Source of the DNA: Vreelandella profundi | GTDB taxonomy: Bacteria; Pseudomonadota; Gammaproteobacteria; Pseudomonadales; Halomonadaceae | NCBI RefSeq assembly: GCF_019722725.1 | Contig: NZ_CP077941.1 | Coordinates: 2,356,001-2,420,000, forward strand | DNA: 64,000 nucleotides | Reading direction: 5' to 3' | Shown: piece by piece, positions 45,195 through 54,657 of the stretch | Layout: each line of letters starts with the position of its first letter | How positions within the stretch are numbered: position 1 is the stretch's first letter | Notes under the pieces: generated by a model | Told to the model about the DNA's origin: nothing | Seen by the model: only the letters and a program-made list of their open reading frames with translations | The model's database searches: none | Made by a program: the position numbers and the translations under genes

Positions 45195-46408
45195 TTGAAC
45201 TTATCTCCTAAATAGTGGGCCACGCTCATCATGTCTTTATCGCCACGGCCGCTTAAATTCACCACCATTAAGTGGTCACGGGGCAGCGTGGGCGCGCGCT
45301 TGGCTACTTCTGCTAAGGCGTGGGCGGTTTCCAACGCGGGAATAATGCCCTCCTGGCGGCAGCACACTTGAAAGGCTTCCAGCGCTTCGTCGTCGGTGGC
45401 AGAAACGTACTCGACCCGCCCCTGCTCGTGCAGCCATGCGTGCTCTGGCCCAATACCGGGGTAATCTAAACCGGCGGAAATCGAGTGGGCGTCGCTAATC
45501 TGGCCATCTTCGTTTTGTAGCAGATAGGTACGATTGCCGTGCAACACGCCGGGGGTACCGCCGTTGAGGCTAGCCGCGTGCAGGCCGCTCTTAACCCCTT
45601 TACCTCCCGCCTCTACACCGATCATTTTCACGCTAGGCTCGTCGAGGAACGGATGAAACAGTCCCATCGCGTTTGAGCCACCGCCAATACAGGCCACCAG
45701 CGAATCAGGTAGACGGCCCCGCTTTTCAAGCATTTGCGCGCGAGTTTCGTGGCCAATAACCGCTTGGAAGTCGCGCACCATGGCGGGGTAAGGATGCGGC
45801 CCGGCGACGGTGCCAATAATGTAGAAGGTGTCATCCACATTGGTGACCCAGTCACGCAGCGCTTCGTTCATGGCGTCTTTTAACGTGCCGGTGCCGGAAG
45901 TTACCGGGATGACTTCGGCCCCCAATAGTTTCATGCGGAACACGTTGGGCTGCTGGCGCTCGATGTCGGTGGTGCCCATGTAAATCACGCATGACAGGCC
46001 AAAGCGCGCCGCGACGGTGGCCGTGGCCACGCCATGCATGCCCGCGCCGGTTTCAGCGATAATGCGTTTTTTGCCCATCTGCTTGGCAAGCAGCACCTGG
46101 CCAATGCAGTTGTTGATCTTGTGCGCACCGGTATGGTTGAGCTCTTCACGCTTCAGATAAATGCTGGCGCCGCCGAAATGATCGGTCAGCCGTTCGGCGA
46201 AATAGAGCGGGCTTGGCCGCCCCACATAGTCACTCTGAAAATAGGCCAGCTGACGCTTGAATTTAGGGTCATTTTTAGCGGTGGCGTATTCGTCTTGTAG
46301 CTCTAGAATTAGCGGCATTAGCGTTTCGGCGACGAAACGGCCACCGAAGCTGCCAAACAGGCCGTTGGCATCGGGCAGGCTCTTGGATACGTCTACAGGT
46401 TGATTCAT
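45191..46408 (-). CDS. trpB: Tryptophan synthase beta subunit
   Basis: PLP enzyme joining indole and serine to make tryptophan. [20 protein letters not shown] starts the fold; the PLP Lys lies in [16 protein letters not shown], the PLP-phosphate loop is [12 protein letters not shown], and [14 protein letters not shown] is intact. I place the start at the ATG at 46408 (405 aa, normal), with AGAGG upstream; the frame is open 55 codons further but that stretch is not TrpB. trpBA is divergent from trpI, as in Pseudomonas. Confidence 0.95.
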   Translation of the reverse strand: MNQPVDVSKSLPDANGLFGSFGGRFVAETLMPLILELQDEYATAKNDPKFKRQLAYFQSDYVGRPSPLYFAERLTDHFGGASIYLKREELNHTGAHKINNCIGQVLLAKQMGKKRIIAETGAGMHGVATATVAARFGLSCVIYMGTTDIERQQPNVFRMKLLGAEVIPVTSGTGTLKDAMNEALRDWVTNVDDTFYIIGTVAGPHPYPAMVRDFQAVIGHETRAQMLEKRGRLPDSLVACIGGGSNAMGLFHPFLDEPSVKMIGVEAGGKGVKSGLHAASLNGGTPGVLHGNRTYLLQNEDGQISDAHSISAGLDYPGIGPEHAWLHEQGRVEYVSATDDEALEAFQVCCRQEGIIPALETAHALAEVAKRAPTLPRDHLMVVNLSGRGDKDMMSVAHYLGDKFK

Positions 46409-46439
46409 CACGACCTCTGAATGCGTTATCAAACAGTTC

Positions 46440-46475
46440 AGTGAAAACCGTTTAGTGAAAACAATGCAGTGAAAG
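46440..46475. promoter_or_regulatory. Three 14-bp-spaced AGTGAAA repeats in the trpI-trpB control region
   Basis: AGTGAAAA at 46440 and 46454 and AGTGAAAG at 46468 are spaced exactly 14 bp apart, 32-68 bp upstream of the trpB start. They are in the divergent region where TrpI and its ligand indoleglycerol phosphate act in pseudomonads. They may be TrpI contacts or a leader element. Confidence 0.45.
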
Positions 46476-46554
46476 TAACGCAAGCGGGTGGGGATAAAAA
46501 TCGATAAGATGTCAGCAATATGTGAGCTTAAGTCAACAGTCAGCAGGACATACC

Positions 46555-47457
46555 ATGCAACATAGCATGCCACCGCTTAGCGCCCTGCGCGCCTTTGAAG
46601 CCACTGCCCGGCTGGGTAGTGTGACTGCCGCTGCTGGGGAGCTGAGCGTTACTCACGGCGCAGTTAGCCGCCAGCTAAAGAGCCTAGATGATCATTTTGG
46701 CGTAGCGCTTTTTACCAAAGCGGGCCGGGGCATTGCATTGACCCAACACGGGGAACGGTTACAAACCGGTGTTGGTGAGGCATTCACACGACTGAAAGAT
46801 AGTTGCGCAGCGCTCAAGCATGATGTGGAAGAAGCGCCCTTCACTCTCGCCTGCCCGGGCAGCCTGCTGGCGCGCTGGCTGATCCCCCGCCTGGATCGCC
46901 TGCACCGCGAGCTGCCCCAACTAAAGCTCAAAGTTGTGGTAAGTGAAAGCGAGCAGCCAGGTATAAAGAGTGACGCCAGCGCTACTTTGGCTTTTGCAGA
47001 GCCCCCTTGGCCTGCAGACGTTGAGGTATTCGAGCTAATGCCGGAACAGATTTGCGCGGTAGCAAGCCCTCAACTAATGTCACACATTGACTCCACCAAG
47101 CCAGAAACACTCTTTGCAAACAAACTACTGTACACCGCCTCCCGTCCTCAGGCCTGGCCACAATGGGCCACGGCACAAGGTCTTGAAATGTCACAGCTGG
47201 AGCAGGCGCTAAACGAAGGCCAAGGCTTCGATCATCTCTATTACTTGATGGAAGCAGCAGTGGCTGGACTGGGTATCGCTATTGCGCCGCGGCTATTGGT
47301 GGAAGACGATCTGAGGAGTAACAGGCTGGTGGCCCCCTGGGGAGGTATCGAAACCCCTGCGCGCCTCTGCCTGTGGTTACCCCGCCAAGCCCACCCTCGC
47401 CAAAGCGAGCCGCTGGCAAAGTGGCTTAAGCGAGAGTTGGATTACGAGCACTGCTGA
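46555..47457 (+). CDS. trpI: LysR-family regulator of trpBA
   Basis: A 300-aa LTTR of the GcvA/TrpI group. [45 protein letters not shown] is the N-terminal HTH, and [17 protein letters not shown] lies in the effector domain. The start is the ATG at 46555, with AGGA seven bases upstream; the frame is open to 46522 only by chance. Divergent placement from trpBA is the basis for calling it trpI, which in Pseudomonas activates trpBA with indoleglycerol phosphate. Confidence 0.8.
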   Translation: MQHSMPPLSALRAFEATARLGSVTAAAGELSVTHGAVSRQLKSLDDHFGVALFTKAGRGIALTQHGERLQTGVGEAFTRLKDSCAALKHDVEEAPFTLACPGSLLARWLIPRLDRLHRELPQLKLKVVVSESEQPGIKSDASATLAFAEPPWPADVEVFELMPEQICAVASPQLMSHIDSTKPETLFANKLLYTASRPQAWPQWATAQGLEMSQLEQALNEGQGFDHLYYLMEAAVAGLGIAIAPRLLVEDDLRSNRLVAPWGGIETPARLCLWLPRQAHPRQSEPLAKWLKRELDYEHC

Positions 47458-47464
47458 TATCTCA

Positions 47465-48094
47465 TTAGCCAATAATTTCTTCAATAGAGCGCTTACCATC
47501 CAGCAGCACGTACTCTTGATTAATCAGGCTAGCCGTTTGCACCACGTGCAGCAATGCTTGGACCACATTGGCACGCGAGATTTGGTTATCGCCTGCTTCC
47601 TCCAATGAGCTAGCAAACTGCTGACTGGCGGCTTCGTCAGTCAAACGTCCAGGCTTAAGAATGACGTAGGGAAGACCGCTATTGCGCAAGTGGGCATCTG
47701 CGGCGAATTTCGCGACCATGTAGGGACGCATTTTAGCAGGCGCTTCAAGCGGTTGCTCGGCGCGTATAGCGCTAATCATAATGTAACGGGAAAGACCCTT
47801 TTGCTTGGCAATATCGGCCGTACGAATCGCGCCGAACAGGTCTATCATCAGGGTTTTGTCTGGTCCCGTGTGCGGCCCTGAACCAGCGGTGAACGCAACT
47901 TGGTCACACCCTTCAAAAGCGTGCTCGAAATCACCTTCAAGGTCGGCAATCACGGTGTCAATGCCGCGCTCGCTAAACCAGGCTGCCTGCTCTTCGCTGC
48001 GGATCATTGCCTTGATAGGCGTTCCTGCCTGCTGTGACAGCTCGCAAAACTGTTTGCCAATCTGTCCGTTCGCACCAATCACTAACGTCGTCAT
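47465..48094 (-). CDS. Atypical SDR-family NAD(P)-binding protein
   Basis: A 209-aa Rossmann protein with the N-terminal motif VIGANGQIGKQFCELS near residue 5, VAFTAGSGPHTGPDKTLMIDLFG and RYIMISAIRAEQP, then KPGRLTDE. This is the atypical SDR group that includes YwnB and NmrA-like proteins. The usual catalytic Tyr-x-x-x-Lys is not obvious, so it may sense NAD(P) or be an oxidoreductase. Convergent with trpI, seven bases apart. Confidence 0.8.
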   Translation of the reverse strand: MTTLVIGANGQIGKQFCELSQQAGTPIKAMIRSEEQAAWFSERGIDTVIADLEGDFEHAFEGCDQVAFTAGSGPHTGPDKTLMIDLFGAIRTADIAKQKGLSRYIMISAIRAEQPLEAPAKMRPYMVAKFAADAHLRNSGLPYVILKPGRLTDEAASQQFASSLEEAGDNQISRANVVQALLHVVQTASLINQEYVLLDGKRSIEEIIG

Positions 48095-48279
48095 ATTAAG
48101 TCCTCGTGAATCAGTTACTTTTTAGTAAATGCAGGCATCTGGGCACAATTCAACCCTGTAAAACAGATCACCTTGCATATCACTCGTCGGCATCTAAAAT
48201 GACAGCGCGCAGCCAACCTGTACGGTGAAATCGAGGATGCCCTGCATGAATCATGAGATTATCCTCATCGTGATAAACG

Positions 48280-49881
48280 TTAACTGCCTGATAAAGACGG
48301 CATCACTCGCAGAATCCTACCCTCCGGACTGTCGGTCAGTAGATAGATCGCGCCTTCTGGGCCGACGCGCACATCTCTAATGCGCTCCTCCAGTTCGCCA
48401 AACAGGCCTTCTATATCCTCCGCGCTTGAGCCATCATCTGATAGGCGCACTCGACGCACTTCTTGATTAACAAGAGCACCTACTAACAGATCACCTTGCC
48501 ATTCGGGAAACAGCTCGCCGGTGTATAGCGCCATACCGGATGGGGCAATTGAAGGCGTCCACTCCAGCACCGGTGGCACGGTGCCTGGGTAGGCCGCGAA
48601 CGGTGTGATCCTTGCGCCGGTGTAGTCCAACCCGCCCGTTGCAATCGGCCAGCCGTAATTGTCACCCGCTTCGATGATATTAATTTCATCACCGCCTCGC
48701 GGGCCGTGTTCATGGGCTATCAGCCGCTGATATTGCTCATCAACGACCAACCCTTGCACGTTACGATGCCCGTAGCTGTAAATTTCTGGATGGGCATCGT
48801 CGCGATTCACAAAAGGATTATCTTGCGGGACGCTGCCATCGGGGTTCAGGCGCACAATGCTCCCGATAGGGTTATGCAGATTTTGGGCTTGCTCACGATA
48901 ATCAAAGCCATCGCCCAGCGTTAGAATCAAGGTGCCGTCTGGCAGCCAGGCCATACGACCACCAAAATGGGCGTTGCCCTGTTTGGCGGGCTGGACACGA
49001 AATACCTCGCTAACGTCGTTTAGTCCGGTTTCTGTCAATGTGCCGGTGGCAAGACAGGCGTGATTGGCTTCTTGGCTGCCACAGGCATAGCTGAGATATA
49101 CCCGCTGATCCTTTTCAAACTGGGGCGATACCAGCACGTCAAATAGCCCAGACTGCCCAGAGGCATAAACGTCCGGCACGCCGTTAAGCGATTCTACAAG
49201 AGTGCTACCTTCGGCACTTAATAATCGCAGGCGGCCGGGGCGCTCTGTTACCAGCATGCGCCCATCAGGCAGGAAAGCGAGTGACCAGGGGTGCTCTAGA
49301 GCATCGGCTATTGTATCAATCTGGTAAGGCTTGCCCTGTTCTTGCTGCGCCACGGCCTGCTCGGATGTTAAGCCTGCGACTCCGAGCATAACGACTAAAC
49401 TGGCGACGTTATATGAGGCATTAAAGCGACTCGAACGCCCTTTCATCACGGCGAATAATCCGCCTGCCAACGCGGCCGTTATTAGCATAATTCCTAGTCC
49501 AAAAGTGCTGCGCGTTGCCGCAATAAAGGTCGGCATGGGAGCAAAGGTATCCACGAGGTTTAACGTTATCAGCAGCGCTACCGCTGCGGCACCCGCACTG
49601 AGCAGCATCAGAAACCGCCCCCCCAACCAGCGTGATAGCCACACGGCGGCGGCCTGGGCTAACAAAAATCCGATAGAAAAAAGCAGCGCATAAATGGGAG
49701 CAAAGGTGATTAGATCGCTAAGCGTGATTTCTAAGCGAAGCAACGTTGGGATTTCCACGCCCATGTTTTGAAGCGCTGCCAAATTTAGCTGGGTTTGAGC
49801 GATACTTCCGAGCAACACCCCCACCAGCAGCGCAATAAGGAAATTAATACTGGTCGATAACCATCCTGCTCGTGCGGGCAT
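48280..49881 (-). CDS. Membrane-anchored PQQ-type sugar dehydrogenase (Asd/YliI-like) with 4-TM N-terminus
   Basis: 533 aa. Residues 1-170 hold about four or five membrane segments (SINFLIALLVGVLLGSIAQ; FAPIYALLFSIGFLLAQAAAV; LMLLSAGAAAVALLITLNLV; LGIMLITAALAGGLFAV). Then comes a GSDH-like beta-propeller: LEHPWSLAFLPDGRMLVTERPGRLRLL near 195, HFGGRMAWLPDGTLILTLGDGFDYR and HEHGPRGGDEINIIEAGDNYGWP, which is the PQQ/Ca site of aldose sugar dehydrogenase. Free Asd has a signal peptide instead. The fusion may link sugar oxidation to the inner membrane. Confidence 0.82.
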   Translation of the reverse strand: MPARAGWLSTSINFLIALLVGVLLGSIAQTQLNLAALQNMGVEIPTLLRLEITLSDLITFAPIYALLFSIGFLLAQAAAVWLSRWLGGRFLMLLSAGAAAVALLITLNLVDTFAPMPTFIAATRSTFGLGIMLITAALAGGLFAVMKGRSSRFNASYNVASLVVMLGVAGLTSEQAVAQQEQGKPYQIDTIADALEHPWSLAFLPDGRMLVTERPGRLRLLSAEGSTLVESLNGVPDVYASGQSGLFDVLVSPQFEKDQRVYLSYACGSQEANHACLATGTLTETGLNDVSEVFRVQPAKQGNAHFGGRMAWLPDGTLILTLGDGFDYREQAQNLHNPIGSIVRLNPDGSVPQDNPFVNRDDAHPEIYSYGHRNVQGLVVDEQYQRLIAHEHGPRGGDEINIIEAGDNYGWPIATGGLDYTGARITPFAAYPGTVPPVLEWTPSIAPSGMALYTGELFPEWQGDLLVGALVNQEVRRVRLSDDGSSAEDIEGLFGELEERIRDVRVGPEGAIYLLTDSPEGRILRVMPSLSGS

Positions 49882-50007
49882 TGTAAAATCTCATTGTAAG
49901 TAGCGTTTAATGTCTAAAAGCGATCCTCAAGATTAGCAGCTGTTCAGCGTCAATAGGAGAAGGTCAACACAGCAGCGGAACGGCGCACGTTCCGCCACTT
50001 AATTGCA
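49882..50007. other. Intergenic with GCGGAAC/GTTCCGC hairpin
   Basis: A perfect 7-bp stem at 49975-49995 lies downstream of the MDR gene, without a T-run. It may be a weak terminator. Confidence 0.35.
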
Positions 50008-51078
50008 TCAGGGTTTCAGCGCGACAAAGTTCAGCCCGGTCGTCTTCGTGGCTTTTTCGATGGCAGACTTCGGATCTTCGATGCCTACCTCAACCATTCC
50101 TACTTTATCAAGATCGATCAAGCCGGCCTCAACCATTCTCCAGATTGCTAGAACCGTCGAAGAGCGATACATGCGCGATCCTCGGATCGTCAGCCTGCGG
50201 CGCAGAATCTCACCATAGGGAATCGGAACATCACGGCGCACTCCGCCCATCAAAACAATGGTTCCGCTATCTCGCAAGGCTTCAAAGCCTGCCAATATTG
50301 CATTGGCGCTGTCGGCATCGCCCATCGTATCGATAATGACATGAGGAGCCCCCGCACAGGACATCGCCGCTGCGTCTACGGTGATATTGCCTGTCAGTCG
50401 AACGGGCACGACACGAGCATCCAGCGTCGCTAGTTTCTCTAAAGCGGCTTCGTTACGACCCAGCGCGATGACGCGCGAAGCGCCTCTGGCAAGTGCCACA
50501 AGAACAGCTGCACCACCCATTTGCCCAGTGGCACCTAGGATGGCGACAACATCGCCCGGCTGCTGACCGGATTGCACAACGCCCTCCCCGGCTATTCCCA
50601 GCCACGTGAGAAACGCGAGCCGACCGGGATCGTTATACTGCTCGGCCCCTGGAAGCCGGGTGACTGCCTCCTTGGGAAACAAAACTTGCTGTGCCATCGT
50701 GCCGTTGCGCCACTGCGTGCGCATGGCATCCACAACCTCGGTTTCCTCACCCCGTCCACCGACTTCGCCAAGGCCCATCAGTACGTCTTCGGGATGATCG
50801 ATATCGCCGGACTCGACCAGGGAATCAAGCGCCACAACGTCACCAACAGACACGTTAAAGACATCGTCCGCTTTTTTACGAACCACGCCAACGCCCCCTG
50901 CGCCGAGTACCAGAGGAACGGGCAGCGGAATGTCCGTGCTGTCGACCATCGCCATCAGGTAAGCCGGCACGTGAACTGCCATGACATCCACGATGACGGT
51001 ACCGGGCTGGATGTCGGGATCAGGGCGTTCGACGCAGCGCAGAGGAGTGTCCAACGCTTCCTTGTACCAAGCTTTCAT
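50008..51078 (-). CDS. MDR-family oxidoreductase, probably SoxR-controlled
   Basis: A 356-aa medium-chain dehydrogenase/reductase. The GroES part has VLGAGGVGVVRKKADDVFNVSVGDVVAL; the Rossmann motif is AILGATGQMGGAAVLVALARGASRV, then IDTMGDADSANAILAG. No zinc-ligand Cys pattern is seen, which fits quinone oxidoreductase-type members. It is divergent from soxR with a near-perfect SoxR operator between, so induction by redox-cycling compounds is expected. The substrate is unknown. Confidence 0.82.
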   Translation of the reverse strand: MKAWYKEALDTPLRCVERPDPDIQPGTVIVDVMAVHVPAYLMAMVDSTDIPLPVPLVLGAGGVGVVRKKADDVFNVSVGDVVALDSLVESGDIDHPEDVLMGLGEVGGRGEETEVVDAMRTQWRNGTMAQQVLFPKEAVTRLPGAEQYNDPGRLAFLTWLGIAGEGVVQSGQQPGDVVAILGATGQMGGAAVLVALARGASRVIALGRNEAALEKLATLDARVVPVRLTGNITVDAAAMSCAGAPHVIIDTMGDADSANAILAGFEALRDSGTIVLMGGVRRDVPIPYGEILRRRLTIRGSRMYRSSTVLAIWRMVEAGLIDLDKVGMVEVGIEDPKSAIEKATKTTGLNFVALKP

Positions 51079-51150
51079 CAGTAATCACTCTTTAAAATCT
51101 GATAGATAAAATGTCCAATATGGCGATTAGAGCCACTGCCATAGGCTATT

Positions 51151-51170
51151 ACCTCAACTATAGTTTAGGT
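51151..51170. promoter_or_regulatory. SoxR operator between soxR and the MDR gene
   Basis: ACCTCAACTATAGTTTAGGT is a dyad with one mismatched pair and matches the SoxR box CCTCAAG...CTTGAGG at its arms (CCTCAA, TTTAGG). An outer AGGCTATT/AATAGCCT pair (51143-51150, 51172-51179) extends the symmetry. It lies 73 bp before the MDR gene and 85 bp before soxR. Confidence 0.8.
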
Positions 51171-51255
51171 CAATAGCCTTTTTTTTTGTTCAAGTAACTG
51201 TATTTCGATCACTGAAAAGAAAATCAATGAACCATTGTCGAGGTGTGTAAATATC

Positions 51256-51699
51256 ATGGCTATCGATCTATCGGTGGGGGATGTTGCCAAGCGCAGCGGC
51301 GTGCGGGTGTCGACCCTTCACTTTTACGAGTCCAAGGGCTTGATCCAGTCATGGCGAACGAGCGGCAATCAGCGCCGCTATCCGCGTAGCGTTTTGCGGC
51401 GCATTGCGGTGATTCGGATCGCACAGCGTGCCGGTATCCCGCTTGCAATGACCAAGGAGCATCTGGACTCAATTCCCACCGACCGACAGCTGAATGCGTC
51501 AGATTGGCAGGCGATTACGGCCACCTGGCGAGCGGAAATCGACCGGCGCATAGAAAGCCTGATGCAATTACGCAACCAGATGGATCGATGCATCGGCTGC
51601 GGCTGTCTCTCCCTGGCCGACTGCCCGCTGCGTAATCCCGATGATCATCTGGCTGAGGAAGGCCCCGGCGCTCGTTTACTGGTCTCGCCTAACCGTTAG
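51256..51699 (+). CDS. soxR: Redox-sensitive transcriptional activator SoxR
   Basis: A 147-aa MerR-family protein. The [24 protein letters not shown] and wing [24 protein letters not shown] lie in residues 9-60; a dimerisation helix follows. The [2Fe-2S] cluster motif C112-IG-C115-G-C117-LSLAD-C123 has the SoxR spacing. The ATG at 51256 has AGGTG ten bases upstream. SoxR here presumably controls the divergent oxidoreductase rather than soxS. Confidence 0.93.
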   Translation: MAIDLSVGDVAKRSGVRVSTLHFYESKGLIQSWRTSGNQRRYPRSVLRRIAVIRIAQRAGIPLAMTKEHLDSIPTDRQLNASDWQAITATWRAEIDRRIESLMQLRNQMDRCIGCGCLSLADCPLRNPDDHLAEEGPGARLLVSPNR

Positions 51700-51824
51700 A
51701 GCGTGTTTGAGCATGACCCAAGTAAATTACCGGCTTGACGGAGGGCTCATTAATTCGCCGGGTTTGGAATGCCGCGATAAAAGCGGTAGGGTCATTGATC
51801 AAACATTCAACAAAAGGAGTTGTC

Positions 51825-52760
51825 ATGCAACGTCACGCAATCGTCTCTCTGCCCCTGGGTCTTTTAGCAGGTGCTCTTGCTTCGGGTAGCGCCCTGGCCG
51901 ATATCACGCCACTGGAGCAGCAGCTAAAGGATCTTGAGTCTTTTCAAGTAATTGCTCACCGTGGCGCCAGCGGGCATGCGCCGGAGAGCAGCATGGCGGC
52001 GCTGGAACTCGCCCGCGAATGGGGGGCTGATTACTTAGAACTTGATGTTCAAATTACGTCCGATGGCGAGCTGGTGGCCTTTCACGATGATGATATCAGC
52101 CGTACCAGTAACGGCGAAGGCAGCATTAACGAGCACACGCTGGCAGAACTTAAGGCATTAGACACCGGCGCATGGTTTAACGACGCCTATCCCGATCAAG
52201 CCGACGAAGCATTTGAAGGCACTCAAATACTGAAACTCGATGAGGTATTTGAACGCTTTGGTCACGATGCACGCTACTACCTGGAAACCAAGTCGCCGCA
52301 GCTGAATCCGGGATTGGAAGAAGCCTTAGTAGCCATGCTTGAAAAGTACGACATGATTGAAAGTGGTCATGTGTTGATACAGTCTTTCGAGCAGGATAGT
52401 TTGCTGAAAGTACACGCATTAAACGAGAACGTGCCGCTCATTCAACTGGTGTGGTACTACCCCAGCGACGACGACACTTCACGCCTTGTAGAATGGACCG
52501 GCGTAACGCCGGGGCCAGAAGAAATCACGGATAAAGATTTCCAGAAAGTCGCGGATTACGCAGCGGGCATTGGCACTAACTTCATTTACGAAGGTGAGCA
52601 AGTCATTGACGATGACTTTATTCGTCAAGCCAATGAAAACGATCTACGGGTGCACGTCTATACCATCAATGAAACCGATGAGATGGGGCGCTTAATGGAA
52701 ATGGGCGTGAACGGCCTGTTCACTAACTATCCTGACCGCCTGCTTGAACTCACTAAATAA
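51825..52760 (+). CDS. Periplasmic glycerophosphodiester phosphodiesterase
   Basis: Hydrolyses glycerophosphodiesters to glycerol-3-phosphate and an alcohol. A signal peptide (residues 1-25, ending SGSALA) is followed by IAHRGASGHAPESSMAALELA, with the catalytic His and Arg, and YLELDVQITSDGELVAFHDDDISRTSNGEG, with Glu/Asp metal ligands and the second His. AAGGAG precedes the ATG at 51825; the frame is open to 51735 but that stretch has no signal. At 311 aa it fits periplasmic GDPDs (GlpQ class). Confidence 0.9.
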   Translation: MQRHAIVSLPLGLLAGALASGSALADITPLEQQLKDLESFQVIAHRGASGHAPESSMAALELAREWGADYLELDVQITSDGELVAFHDDDISRTSNGEGSINEHTLAELKALDTGAWFNDAYPDQADEAFEGTQILKLDEVFERFGHDARYYLETKSPQLNPGLEEALVAMLEKYDMIESGHVLIQSFEQDSLLKVHALNENVPLIQLVWYYPSDDDTSRLVEWTGVTPGPEEITDKDFQKVADYAAGIGTNFIYEGEQVIDDDFIRQANENDLRVHVYTINETDEMGRLMEMGVNGLFTNYPDRLLELTK

Positions 52761-52782
52761 GCGTGATGTGAATGCCCGTAAT

Positions 52783-52804
52783 GCCCGGCCCGACTGAGCC
52801 GGGC
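52783..52804. terminator. Hairpin between the GDPD and DapA-family genes
   Basis: GCCCGGC and GCCGGGC form a 7-bp stem with an 8-nt loop, 22 bp after one stop codon and 18 bp from the other, with a short T-rich tail. It probably serves both convergent genes. Confidence 0.6.
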
Positions 52805-52821
52805 GTTATTCGTATAGCGTC

Positions 52822-53715
52822 TTAATCGAAGCCCAGCTGCTTTAGCACCTGCTCCACTCTTTTTCGGCTGTCGCCTTGCAGCGTTTTAAGCGGCTGCGGC
52901 AAGCAAGGCTGGCTCACCTTGCCGGTTAGCTCGGCAATGGTCCCCGCCACTCGCAAGCTGCCCCCATAGTCGCGATAAAGTGCCCATAGCGGTTCAAGGG
53001 CATCTGAAAGCGTTTGGAAAAGCAGCATATCGCCTTTTTGCGCGGCGCGTGTAATGGCCAATGCCTGCTTGGGAAACAGTCCGCCGAAAACGGAGTACCA
53101 GGCATCGCAGCCTGCGCTTAGCCCTACCCCAGCTACTGGATCGCCGCTAATACCGATGGTGACACCGGCAGGAATCAGCTTACGCAGTCGATCAACGCGG
53201 GCACGAGCGACCTCTACTTCACTCGCCACGGGCGGAATCTTGATGGAATGTACCTGCGATAGCTGAGCAATACGGCCATGCAGTTCATCGCTAAATTCAA
53301 AATGCGTGGTGCCGGGGTTGTCGTACACGCAAAGCGGCACACTCAGCGAACGACAAACCGTTTCATAAAGGTCAAAAACCTCATTATCGGTAAGCTTTTG
53401 GTACGAAACAGGGGCTAACAGAACGCCGCTGGCACCTGCTTTCTGGGCACTTTCTGCATTGGCTAACACATCGCGGGTGCGTAGCGCGCCAATACCCACC
53501 ACAACCGGCACGCTGGCGGCGCTTTCCACGCTAAGCTGAGCCACACGGGCGCGCTCTACTTGGCTTAAATAGGCATAGCTGCCGGTCGATCCCAGCACGC
53601 CAATGGAGTCCACCCCAGCGTTGGCTAAGTGCTCCACTAAATACCTCAGCTCGCGCTCTTGGATGCCCTGCTCGTTCATAGGGGTTAGCGGGAACGCACT
53701 TAGGCCGGTGAACAT
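52822..53715 (-). CDS. Dihydrodipicolinate synthase-family lyase/aldolase
   Basis: A 297-aa class I aldolase fold protein of the DapA/NanA/KDG aldolase family. The N-terminus FTGLSAFPLTPMNEQGI, GVDSIGVLGSTGSYAYLS and VVVGIGALRTRDVL are present. The Tyr of CVYDNPGTTHFEFS and the Schiff-base Lys in VHSIKIPPV are in the right places. The canonical GTTGE is changed to GSTGS, so it is more likely a sugar- or keto-acid aldolase than DapA itself. Confidence 0.82.
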   Translation of the reverse strand: MFTGLSAFPLTPMNEQGIQERELRYLVEHLANAGVDSIGVLGSTGSYAYLSQVERARVAQLSVESAASVPVVVGIGALRTRDVLANAESAQKAGASGVLLAPVSYQKLTDNEVFDLYETVCRSLSVPLCVYDNPGTTHFEFSDELHGRIAQLSQVHSIKIPPVASEVEVARARVDRLRKLIPAGVTIGISGDPVAGVGLSAGCDAWYSVFGGLFPKQALAITRAAQKGDMLLFQTLSDALEPLWALYRDYGGSLRVAGTIAELTGKVSQPCLPQPLKTLQGDSRKRVEQVLKQLGFD

Positions 53716-54183
53716 GGTGGATCGTCCTATTTAGAGAGTCTTTATCACAGTGTCGCACAGGGGCTTAGCGACTAACTAAAAGCATTTGATATAGAAACGG
53801 CCGTAGGCAACGTATAATAATTGGCCAGGCCAGAGCCTACATTAGTAATTCCACCCAGTTTCAATCGGTTATGTGCGTGACCGAGCGGTGGATATCCATT
53901 GAGTCAATCCAACAGTCTCCATCAAGCCTGATCGTCAATCATTAACATAACTGCCTGTTATTTTTCTTGAATTGATGTAGTGTCTGCGTATATTCCTTAG
54001 CACAGACGCAGTGATGATTTTCTGAGGCTTATCATTTCTTTATATCCTAAGCACTCGACATAAAAAACGATATTTAAAAAAGGCTGAAAGGGGAGAAATC
54101 GCCATAAAATCATACGCGTATCAAGTGCAGCTAGAATCTGTATGGTGCATGATCCTGGCATTCCTTAAGCAGCAAGTATACCA
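53716..54183. other. 468-bp intergenic region with one promoter candidate
   Basis: Separates the DapA-family gene from the sensory cluster on opposite strands. It is AT-richer than its flanks. Apart from the promoter candidate at 53967-53994 I see no gene, repeat or RNA. Confidence 0.5.
53967..53994 (+). promoter_or_regulatory. Candidate sigma-70 promoter for the sensory cluster
   Basis: TTGAAT and TATATT are separated by 16 bp, about 190 bp before the first gene of the cluster. Confidence 0.4.
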
Positions 54184-54657
54184 ATGCCATCATCCTTCCT
54201 GATTAGTTTCATCGCGCGGATAGCTTTATTAGCGGTGATCACCACTATTGTATTGGTGTGCATTTCATTTATGAGCACCAGTGCCATGGCGCGGGAAGCA
54301 CCTATTGTTCTGGTTGCACACCCTGATGTTGCTACTAATGGGCTTAATACTGATACCACCCGCGCTATTTTCGCCATGCGTCAACGCACATGGCCAAGCG
54401 GGCAAGCGGTCCAAGTCTTTGTGTTGAACAACAACGACCCTGTGCATGCCCGCTTTGCTAAAGAACATTTGGCCGTTTACCCACATCAACTCCAGCTGGC
54501 CTGGGACCGAATGGTGTTTTCAGGTACCGGGCAAGCGCCCAACCTAGTAAGCGATCAGGAGGAGATGCGCGAGCGCGTTGCGACAACGCCCGGCGCCATT
54601 GGCTATCTTGAAAGGGAGTATCTGGATGATAGTGTCCAAGTCATTTCGATGGAATGA
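54184..54657 (+). CDS. Small PstS-like periplasmic substrate-binding protein
   Basis: 157 aa. A long signal segment (residues 1-36, ending STSAMA) precedes a short phosphate-ABC-type binding domain: IVLVAHPDVATNGLNTDTTRAIFAMRQRTWPSGQAVQVFVL, VHARFAKEHLAVYPHQLQLAWDRMVFSGTG and GAIGYLE. This matches the small PstS-like proteins that accompany porins and signalling proteins, not transporters. It overlaps the porin by 32 bp, suggesting coupling. No pst transport genes are near. Confidence 0.75.
   Translation: MPSSFLISFIARIALLAVITTIVLVCISFMSTSAMAREAPIVLVAHPDVATNGLNTDTTRAIFAMRQRTWPSGQAVQVFVLNNNDPVHARFAKEHLAVYPHQLQLAWDRMVFSGTGQAPNLVSDQEEMRERVATTPGAIGYLEREYLDDSVQVISME

Noticed and set aside
52822..53715. 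Calling the DapA-family gene dapA
   Set aside because: The GTTGE motif is altered (GSTGS) and the context is unrelated to lysine synthesis; kept as a family-level call.
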